From assembly GCF_000772045.1 (NCBI RefSeq), contig NZ_CP009754.1, positions 5,022,001-5,086,000 of the forward strand: DNA of 64,000 nt, written 5' to 3'. The notes beneath the pieces were generated by a model, which did not search any database, was not told the origin of the DNA, and saw nothing but the letters and a program-made list of their open reading frames with translations. Both the position numbers and the translations under genes were made by a program. This document shows, one piece after another, positions 57,986-64,000 of this stretch. Source of the DNA: Streptomyces sp. CCM_MD2014. Its GTDB lineage: Bacteria; Actinomycetota; Actinomycetes; Streptomycetales; Streptomycetaceae. Every line of letters begins with the position of its first letter. Positions within the stretch are counted from its first letter, which is position 1.

Positions 57986-58028
57986 GTGCCCCCGGCAGGA
58001 TTCGAACCTGCGACACCCGCTTTAGGAG
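57986..58028. repeat. Right attachment site within the intact tRNA-Arg
   Basis: 43-bp repeat of the left end. Here the element-supplied 3' half completes the tRNA together with the chromosomal 5' half. Confidence 0.92.
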
Positions 58029-58059
58029 AGCGGTGCTCTATCCCCTGAGCTACGAAGGC
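57987..58059 (-). tRNA. tRNA-Arg (anticodon CCU)
   Basis: 73 nt cloverleaf on the minus strand: acceptor GCCTTCG/CGGGGGC with two G-U pairs, D arm GCTC/GAGC, anticodon stem CCGCT/AGCGG with loop CTCCTAA (anticodon CCT), T arm GCAGG/CCTGC and discriminator A. No CCA encoded. It decodes AGG. The element is integrated in its 3' half and restores it. Confidence 0.95.
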
Positions 58060-58138
58060 GGGGCCTGCCGCTGTGGGCGGCGGTGCCAACAGGTTAGCGG
58101 ATCGGGGGCCGGGGTGGAGGGGGAGGTTGGGGGGTGGG

Positions 58139-59728
58139 TCACGTCGGGGGGACGTGGACGAAGTGGCCTGCCACGCGGAGGTCGGACTCGATGTCGGACG
58201 CCGTTCGGGTCAGCTCGGGGAGGAGCTCCGTTTCGCAGGCCTTGGTCGTGCGGCGGGCCGCGTGCATGGCGATGTTGAGCGCCGCCACCACTCTGCCCGT
58301 GCGGTCGCGTACCGGGACCGCGATGGCGCGCAGGCCGGCTTCCAGTTCCTCGTCGACCAGGGCGTAGCCCCGGGCCCGGACCTCGGGGAGGGCCAGCAGG
58401 ACGCGGCCCAGGGCCGTCGCGTGGGCCGGGAGGCGGGTGCCGACCGTGACGCGGGCGCTCAGGACGCGGGACGTGGACGCCCGGGCCGTGTACTGGATCT
58501 CCGTGCCGGAGTCCGCGAGGACGGCGAGGGACGTCGATTCGTGGACGCGGTCGGCGAGGGCGGTCAGGTGGGGCTGGGCGATCTCGGGGAGGGAGGTGTG
58601 GGAGAGGGGCGGGAAGCCGAGGGACAGGACCCGGGGGGTGAGGGTGAAGGTGGCCTCGGGGGCCGGGGTCACCAGGCCGGCGTGGGTGAAGGTGATCAGG
58701 GCTCTGCGTGCGGTCGCGCGGGACAGGCCCGTCGCCTTCGCGACCTCGGTCAGAGTGAGCGCGGAGCGGCCCTCGCCGAAGGCGGTGAGTACCGTCAGGC
58801 CGCGGGCGAGGGACTCGACGAAGTCCCGGCCCAGTTCTTGTTTTGACGCGCCCGTCCAGGTGGCCAGGCCCGCGCGGGGTGGGCCCAGGGTCGGGGGAGG
58901 GGCCGTGCGCAGGTCGTTCTCCATCGCCGCCACCGCCGCGCGCAGGCGGGGGAGCAGGGTCGTGCGCAGGCCCGGGGCCGTGTGGCGGCTCGTGTGGCTC
59001 ACCACGCTCGCCACGCAGGCCACGCGGCCGGTGCCGGGGTGTCGTACGGGGACCGACAGTGCCACCAGGCCCGGTTCGATGAGTTGGTCGTCCAGGGCGT
59101 AGTCGTCCCGCGCCGCCGTGGCGGCGCGGAGGGCGAAGTCCTCGTCCGGCGTCGGGTGTTCGCGGGGTGGTACGGCGGGGAAGGTGTGCTCTGCCGGGTC
59201 CGCGGCTCGGCGTTCTCGCCAGTGCTGCCAGTCCGCGTCGGTCCATTCCGCGGCGAAAAGGGGGCCGGGGGCCGTGCGTTCCGCCGGGAGCAGGTCGCCG
59301 ATGCGGAAGCTCAGGGACATGGCGCGGCGGCGGGTGGCCTGGTGGATGAAGCGGATGCCGTCCCGGTCGCCGACCGCCAGCGACACCGACTCGTCCAGTT
59401 CGTCGGCCAGGGCGTCGGCGCGGGCCGAGAGCAGGGCGGGGAGGCGGAGGGCGGCGAGGTAGGCGTTGCCGAGTTCCATCAGGCGGGGGGCCAGGGTCAC
59501 GTCGCGGCCGTCCAGGCGGACGTATCCCATGCGGGCGAGGGTCGCCGTGAGGCGGTCGACCGTGGAGCGGGCCAGGCCGGTGGTCTTCTCCAGGGCGCTG
59601 AGGCTGAGGGTGCCGCCCTCCGCCTCGGTCAGCCGGCGGAGTACGGCGATGCCGCGCAGGAGTGGCGTGACCGCCTCGGCCGGAGCGACCGCCTCGGTCG
59701 GCGTGACGTCAGGGGTGTGGGCGGGCAT
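58139..59728 (-). CDS. Double IclR-family regulator (two fused IclR units)
   Basis: 529 residues, about twice the usual IclR length. First unit: HTH at about 25-75 (LSLSALEKTTGLARSTVDRL) and effector domain to about 275; second unit: HTH at about 305-360 (LTLTEVAKATGLSRATARRALITF) and a PcaR/PobR-like effector domain to the end. Each has its own DNA- and ligand-binding parts, so one chain may act as an intramolecular dimer. The second unit resembles PcaR-type regulators of aromatic degradation. First chromosomal gene right of the element. Confidence 0.88.
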   Translation of the reverse strand: MPAHTPDVTPTEAVAPAEAVTPLLRGIAVLRRLTEAEGGTLSLSALEKTTGLARSTVDRLTATLARMGYVRLDGRDVTLAPRLMELGNAYLAALRLPALLSARADALADELDESVSLAVGDRDGIRFIHQATRRRAMSLSFRIGDLLPAERTAPGPLFAAEWTDADWQHWRERRAADPAEHTFPAVPPREHPTPDEDFALRAATAARDDYALDDQLIEPGLVALSVPVRHPGTGRVACVASVVSHTSRHTAPGLRTTLLPRLRAAVAAMENDLRTAPPPTLGPPRAGLATWTGASKQELGRDFVESLARGLTVLTAFGEGRSALTLTEVAKATGLSRATARRALITFTHAGLVTPAPEATFTLTPRVLSLGFPPLSHTSLPEIAQPHLTALADRVHESTSLAVLADSGTEIQYTARASTSRVLSARVTVGTRLPAHATALGRVLLALPEVRARGYALVDEELEAGLRAIAVPVRDRTGRVVAALNIAMHAARRTTKACETELLPELTRTASDIESDLRVAGHFVHVPPT

Positions 59729-59857
59729 CGGCTCTCCGGTACGGCGGTCACGGCAGGTCGCCGCAGGGTGTCGCAGGGCGCCTACGGTAGCCCGACCCGC
59801 CCACCGCCTCCGATCGACCGTCCCCGCCCACCGCCTCCGCTCGACCGCTCCCGGCCG

Positions 59858-61156
59858 TCACTTCCGCGTGACCCGGACCCGTACGTCTCCCGTCCCGTCC
59901 TTGCCCGTCACCTTGATCGTGACGCCCTCGCGCGGGTCCTTGAAGGTCTCGCCCTCGGTGAAGGCGGCGTCCGAGAGTTCGGCGTGGACGTTGGGGCTGC
60001 GGGTGCAGCCGCCGCTGTCGCGCTGGGAGTCGTAGACCCGTACCGGGCCCATCCCGGTGTCCACGTCCGCGTCGACCTTGTAGATCAGTACGCCGGGCCG
60101 GCACACCGTCTCGTCGTTGCCCTCGCGCGTGCGCAGTTCGAGCGCGTAGCCGGACGTGCCGCTCAGCGGGAGGACCACCAGTTTGTCGCCGCCCTTGCGG
60201 GCCAGCGGGGTCAGTGTGTACTCGGTCGTCCCGGGCGCGGACGCGCAGTGCACCTGGGTGCGGTCGAGCCAGCCCAGCTTCCACTTGTGCCAGCCGAGGA
60301 GGTCGTTGTTGGCGCCCCAGTCCTCGCTCATGATGTCCCAGTGGCCGACGGCGCCTCCGCCCTCCTGGGTGTAGAGGTCCGGGAGGCCGAAGACGTGGCC
60401 GTTCTCGTGGGGGAGGACCCGGTAGCCGGTCTCGTCGTAGGAGCCGGAGCCGTCGTCCTGGCGGGAGTAGACGAAGGAGGCGTTGGCCACCGGGACGCCG
60501 TCGGCGACCGGGGCCTCCTGGTTCCCGGCGAAGGTCACGGACAGGACCGTGTCCAGGGCGGAGGGGCCGGCGTTGGGGGTGACCAGGACGTTCACGAGGT
60601 CGTAGACGCGGAAGTCGACCTTGGAGTCGGCCGCCGCGACCAGATCCTGGACGAGTTTGCGGTAGCCGGGCTCGAAGGGGGCGCCGCGCTCTATGCCGTA
60701 CTCGGCGAAGGACTTGGGCATCCGGAGCCAGTCCCGGATCGGGGTTTCGGGACGGTAGTCGAGGCGGCCGTAGCTGCTGGTGCGGAACCATTCCTCGGTC
60801 TGCGGGAAGAACTCCGCGTACCGGTCGAGCGCCTTGCCCTCGCCGGGTGCGTCGGAGAAGTCGATCATCAGGGTGAGGGCGCGGACGGTGCCGGTCGAGC
60901 GGGCGTAGCCGGTGGAGGTCGGGACGCCCTCGGACATCTGGATCTCGGGGCCGCCACTGATCATGCAGGGGCCGTGCGCGGAGGAGCGGGAGAGGGCGGC
61001 GGGGCCGGGACCCGAGGTCGAGGTGCCGGGTGCGAGCCGGCCGGTGCCGGCCGAGGTGCTGAGGGCGAGGGTCAGGACGGTGACGGTACCGGCCGCGGCC
61101 AGCCGGCGCGGGCGTATGCGGCGGCTCGACGGCTGCGCCTGCCCGTGCGGCTGCAT
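59858..61156 (-). CDS. Secreted M6-family metalloprotease (immune inhibitor A-like)
   Basis: 432 residues. N-terminal signal with RRIRPRRLAAAGTV and a hydrophobic core ending in TSAGTG. Zinc motif HENGHVFGLPDLY, an HExxH variant with the downstream G-L-P-D pattern of M6 peptidases, near residue 250; MSEDWG follows. Beta-rich C-terminal domain. Likely extracellular and degrading proteins. Its start is the ATG immediately upstream of the signal. Confidence 0.86.
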   Translation of the reverse strand: MQPHGQAQPSSRRIRPRRLAAAGTVTVLTLALSTSAGTGRLAPGTSTSGPGPAALSRSSAHGPCMISGGPEIQMSEGVPTSTGYARSTGTVRALTLMIDFSDAPGEGKALDRYAEFFPQTEEWFRTSSYGRLDYRPETPIRDWLRMPKSFAEYGIERGAPFEPGYRKLVQDLVAAADSKVDFRVYDLVNVLVTPNAGPSALDTVLSVTFAGNQEAPVADGVPVANASFVYSRQDDGSGSYDETGYRVLPHENGHVFGLPDLYTQEGGGAVGHWDIMSEDWGANNDLLGWHKWKLGWLDRTQVHCASAPGTTEYTLTPLARKGGDKLVVLPLSGTSGYALELRTREGNDETVCRPGVLIYKVDADVDTGMGPVRVYDSQRDSGGCTRSPNVHAELSDAAFTEGETFKDPREGVTIKVTGKDGTGDVRVRVTRK

Positions 61157-61477
61157 GCGGACCTCCCCGTGCCACGGCAGCCGCCCGACACCGGCTGCGC
61201 CCTTGGGCTCACCCTGGGCCGCCGGGTGGACGGGCGCGCGCTGGAGAGGCCGATCGTGGGTTTCTCACCGGTAGCCGCCGACCGGGGAGGGGTGGGCGCA
61301 GGTGTGACTCAGGTCACGGGAAAGTTCCTCGGGAGCGGGAAATAACCGGGGATCGTTTCCCCGTTTAGACCTGTGTCCGAGCGAAACGGGGACTTGCTCC
61401 CCGGATCGTGAACCCGCTGACCCGCTGACCCGCTGGTTCCAGTGGAGTCACACACCTCACAGACCAAGGAGTGCGCC

Positions 61478-62131
61478 GTGCAGACCGCCACCCCCGACCA
61501 GCGCAAGGTGACCCGGCCCCGCGCCGATGCTCTGCGCAATCGGGAGCGGATCGTCCTCGCCGCCCGGGAGATGTTCGTCGAGCTCGGCCCGGACGTGCCG
61601 CTCGACGACGTCGCCCGCCGGGCCGGCGTCGGCAACGCCACGGTGTACCGCAACTTCCCCGACCGCGACGCCCTCGTCCGCGAGGTCGTCTGCTCGGTCA
61701 TGGACCGTACGGCACGGGCGGCCGAGCTGGCGCTCGACGAGACCGGGGACGCGTTCGAGGCGCTGGAGCGCTTCGTGCACGCTTCCGCCGACGAGCGCAT
61801 CAGCGCGCTGTGCCCCATGGTGTCCAGCACGTTCGACGAGCACCACCCCGACCTGGAAGCGGCGCGCGAACGGGTCGAACGGCTTGTCGCCGAGGTCATG
61901 GACCGGGCGAAGGCGGCCGGTCAGCTCCGCGACGACGTGGGCGTGGGCGATGTGATGATCGCCGCCGCCCAGCTCAGCCGGCCCCCGGCCGGTACGGGAT
62001 GCGTGAGCGCCGACCGGTTCGTCCATCGCCACCTGCAGCTGTTCCTGGACGGGCTGCGGGCTCCCGCCCGCTCCGCCCTGCCGGGTGCGGCCGTGACCGT
62101 GGAGGACCTGCGCCGGCCCTGCGACCAGTAG
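61478..62131 (+). CDS. TetR-family repressor
   Basis: 217 residues from a GTG preceded by AAGGAG. HTH at about 15-65 (RIVLAAREMFVELGPDVPLD, VARRAGVGNATVYRNFPDRD). Helical C-terminal half with ALERFVHASADERISAL. It precedes an MFS exporter by 153 bp in the same direction and is its likely regulator. The in-frame ATG at 61442 adds 12 residues without a ribosome site. Confidence 0.88.
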   Translation: MQTATPDQRKVTRPRADALRNRERIVLAAREMFVELGPDVPLDDVARRAGVGNATVYRNFPDRDALVREVVCSVMDRTARAAELALDETGDAFEALERFVHASADERISALCPMVSSTFDEHHPDLEAARERVERLVAEVMDRAKAAGQLRDDVGVGDVMIAAAQLSRPPAGTGCVSADRFVHRHLQLFLDGLRAPARSALPGAAVTVEDLRRPCDQ

Positions 62132-62284
62132 TTCAGCCAGTTCCGACACCGACAGTCCATCCGACACCGATATCGACACCGGCGCCGAGCCGTCAGCGGT
62201 CCCGCTGACAGCGGGTGATCGGCGCAGGCCCAGTCGTCCCTTTTCTCATCTTTTTCCATCACGAAGTCCGAAGTGGGTATCCCC

Positions 62285-63829
62285 ATGTCTCAAACAGCCG
62301 TCAAGGCCTCCGGCGTCGCCGACGCCCCGGACGCCGGTCGCTGGAAAGCGCTGGTCTTCATCGCGCTGGCCCAGCTGATGGTGGTCCTCGACGCCACCAT
62401 CGTGAACATCGCCCTGCCCTCCGCGCAGCAGGACCTCGGCATCTCCGACGGCAACCGGCAGTGGGTCGTCACGGCCTACGCCCTCGCCTTCGGCGGTCTG
62501 CTGCTGTTCGGCGGCCGGATAGCCGACCTGTGGGGCCGCAAGCGCACCTTCGTCACCGGTCTGGCCGGCTTCGCCGTCGCCTCCGCGCTGGGCGGTGCGG
62601 CCACCAACGAGGCGATGATGTTCGGCTCCCGCGCCCTCCAGGGCGTCTTCGGCGCCCTGCTCGCGCCCGCCGCGCTCTCGCTGCTCGCCGTGATGTTCAC
62701 GGACGCCAAGGAGCGTGCCAAGGCCTTCGGCATCTACGGTGCGATCGCCGGTGGCGGTGGTGCCGTGGGTCTGATCCTCGGCGGGTTCCTCACCGAGTAC
62801 CTGAACTGGCGCTGGACGTTCTTCGTCAACATCCCGTTCGCCATCGTCGCCGCGGCCGGTGCGTACCTGGTCATCCGTGAGCCCAAGGGCGGCCGCAACC
62901 GCTCGCCGCTCGACATCCCCGGCGTGATCCTGTCCACCCTCGGTCTGGTCGCGCTCGTCTACGGCTTCACCCGCGCCGAGTCCAACGGCTGGAGCGACGC
63001 CCTGACGGTCGGCATGTTCGTCGCCTCGGCGGTGCTGCTGCTGGCCTTCGTGATCGTCGAGTCCAAGGTCAAGGCTCCGCTGCTGCCGCTGCGCGTGATC
63101 ACCGAGCGCAACCGGGGCGGGGTCTACCTCTCGCTGGGTCTGGCCATCATCGCGATGTTCGGCCTGTTCCTCTTCCTGACCTACTACCTGCAGGTCGTGA
63201 AGGGCTACACGCCGGTGAAGACCGGCTTCGCCTTCCTGCCGATGATCGCGGGCATGATCACGGGCTCCACCCAGATCGGCACCCGGCTGATGACCCGGGT
63301 CGCGCCCCGGCTGCTGATGGGCCCCGGCTTCCTGGTCGCCGCGGTCGGCATGCTGTTCCTCACCCAGCTGGAGGTCGACACCTCCTACGCCGGTGTGCTG
63401 CTGCCCGGCATGCTCCTGCTCGGCCTCGGCATGGGTACGGCGTTCATGCCGGCCATGTCCCTGGCCACCACCGGCGTGGAGGCACGGGACGCCGGTGTCG
63501 CCTCCGCGATGGTCAACACCTCGCAGCAGGTGGGCGGTGCGATCGGTACGGCGCTGCTGAACACGATCGCCGCCTCCGCGACCACGTCGTACATCGCCGA
63601 CCACATCGGCGGCGCGTCCTCCCGGTCCCAGCAGCAGCTGGTCCAGCTGCAGGGCCAGGTGCAGGGCTACACCAGCGCGATTTGGTTCGCCGTCGGCATC
63701 CTGGTCGTGGCGGCCGCCATCGCCCTGACCTTCGTCAACGCCGGGCGGCCGGGCGGCAACGCCGTCGCCGGGTCCGGTGCGGGCGACGAGGCCGAGGACG
63801 AGCTGCGGGTGCCGGCCGTCGCCCACTGA
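62285..63829 (+). CDS. DHA2-type MFS drug exporter
   Basis: 514 residues with 14 hydrophobic helices. Motifs: VVLDATIVNIALPSAQQDLG in helix 1, QWVVTAYALAFGGLLLFGGR, LWGRKR (motif A) and the central TYYLQVVKGYTPVKTGFAFL. Drug:H+ antiporter; substrate unknown. Some intervals use less GC-rich third positions than its neighbours, consistent with high expression rather than transfer. The ATG at 62285 lacks a strong ribosome site; a GTG at 62273 is possible. Confidence 0.92.
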   Translation: MSQTAVKASGVADAPDAGRWKALVFIALAQLMVVLDATIVNIALPSAQQDLGISDGNRQWVVTAYALAFGGLLLFGGRIADLWGRKRTFVTGLAGFAVASALGGAATNEAMMFGSRALQGVFGALLAPAALSLLAVMFTDAKERAKAFGIYGAIAGGGGAVGLILGGFLTEYLNWRWTFFVNIPFAIVAAAGAYLVIREPKGGRNRSPLDIPGVILSTLGLVALVYGFTRAESNGWSDALTVGMFVASAVLLLAFVIVESKVKAPLLPLRVITERNRGGVYLSLGLAIIAMFGLFLFLTYYLQVVKGYTPVKTGFAFLPMIAGMITGSTQIGTRLMTRVAPRLLMGPGFLVAAVGMLFLTQLEVDTSYAGVLLPGMLLLGLGMGTAFMPAMSLATTGVEARDAGVASAMVNTSQQVGGAIGTALLNTIAASATTSYIADHIGGASSRSQQQLVQLQGQVQGYTSAIWFAVGILVVAAAIALTFVNAGRPGGNAVAGSGAGDEAEDELRVPAVAH

Positions 63830-63874
63830 CGGCGCCCGACACGGCAGCCGTACCCGCTCGGGCTCCTGTTCCAC

Positions 63875-63910
63875 CCGTGCGTACGGGGAGGGGACGCCCC
63901 GTACGCACGG
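63875..63910. terminator. Strong bidirectional terminator
   Basis: Fourteen-base perfect arms (63875-63888, 63897-63910) with an 8-base loop between the MFS gene and a gene entering from the right. Confidence 0.8.
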
Positions 63911-63938
63911 TTCCCCCGGACCTGCCCCGGCCGCGCGC

Positions 63939-64000
63939 TCAGCGCAGCCAGGGCAGGTCCGCACCCGCTTCGCTCGGCTGAAGTCCCTCGGCGACGATCC
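63939..64000 (-). CDS. 3' end of a gene entering from the right edge
   Basis: Last 19-20 codons on the minus strand, ending in GADLPWLR and a TGA at 63941-63939. GC-rich third positions fit real coding. Product cannot be told from this fragment. Confidence 0.45.
   Translation of the reverse strand, partial: IVAEGLQPSEAGADLPWLR

Larger units (their letters stand above)
43209..58028. mobile_element. Integrated element in tRNA-Arg(CCU), candidate phage satellite
   Basis: Bounded by 43-bp perfect direct repeats equal to the 3' half of tRNA-Arg (43209-43251 and 57986-58028). Contents in three blocks: rightward genes 43542-45862; an XRE regulator and a DUF6415 gene in the middle; a leftward operon from the excisionase (56056) through replication genes to a tail tape measure protein and three small genes (48454). 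Repressor and integrase point towards the right end. There is no FtsK/SpoIIIE-type Tra, no terminase, portal, capsid, major tail or lysis gene. Integrase, repressor, excisionase, primase-helicase and one virion gene fit a phage satellite or a reduced prophage. Confidence 0.93.

Noticed and set aside
43209..58028. Actinomycete integrative conjugative element (AICE)
   Set aside because: No FtsK/SpoIIIE-type Tra gene or spread genes; instead a tape measure gene is present.

Overview
The window is chromosomal DNA from a Streptomyces-type actinomycete. GC content is very high, third codon positions are strongly GC-biased, GTG and TTG starts are common, and stop-start overlaps (ATGA, GTGA, TTGA) are frequent. 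It carries an AfsR ortholog, a fused FO synthase (FbiC), an XRE/DUF5753-DUF397 pair and an ECF42 sigma factor with its DGPF partner. From memory, the order afsR, fbiC, D-Ala-D-Ala carboxypeptidase, XRE/DUF397, glutathione peroxidase resembles the afsR region of S. coelicolor; I could not align it.

Layout. Positions 1-27,450 are mostly core: afsR (3' end cut by the window edge), a deazaflavin-type oxidoreductase, an EEP nuclease, a PHP phosphoesterase, fbiC, a serine hydrolase, a DraG-fold protein that lacks its metal-binding aspartates, a 183-bp MITE, a sodium:solute symporter, a GT-C-like membrane protein, a very long D-Ala-D-Ala carboxypeptidase, a GPP34 protein, XRE/DUF397, MerR, glutathione peroxidase, an ArsR-like/MFS divergent pair and a SpoIIE phosphatase. 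Positions 27,450-43,200 are more accessory: a streptogramin-resistance block (vgb, vat, TetR, DHA2 exporter), an ECF42-DGPF pair with a recognisable TGTCGA promoter, a TetR/HdeD-like pair with a clear operator, and a lactococcin-972-like bacteriocin with its dedicated membrane protein and ABC ATPase.

Positions 43,209-58,028 hold a 14.8-kb integrated element inserted in a tRNA-Arg(CCU) gene between 43-bp direct repeats. It has a tyrosine integrase, an excisionase-like protein, a Cro/CI-type repressor, a primase-polymerase and a RecA-like ATPase, a run of DUF6907-like proteins (one fused to HNH), an XRE-sensor regulator, a DUF6415 protein and one large virion gene, a tail tape measure protein. 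It has no capsid, portal, terminase, lysis or conjugation gene. The same operator occurs at both outward promoter regions, candidate integrase arm sites lie at both ends, and a palindrome/iteron cluster may be an origin. A phage satellite, or a remnant that behaves like one, is the most interesting reading.

Beyond the element (58,060-64,000) lie a tandem-IclR regulator, an M6 metalloprotease, a TetR/DHA2-MFS pair, a strong bidirectional terminator and the last codons of a gene entering from the right.
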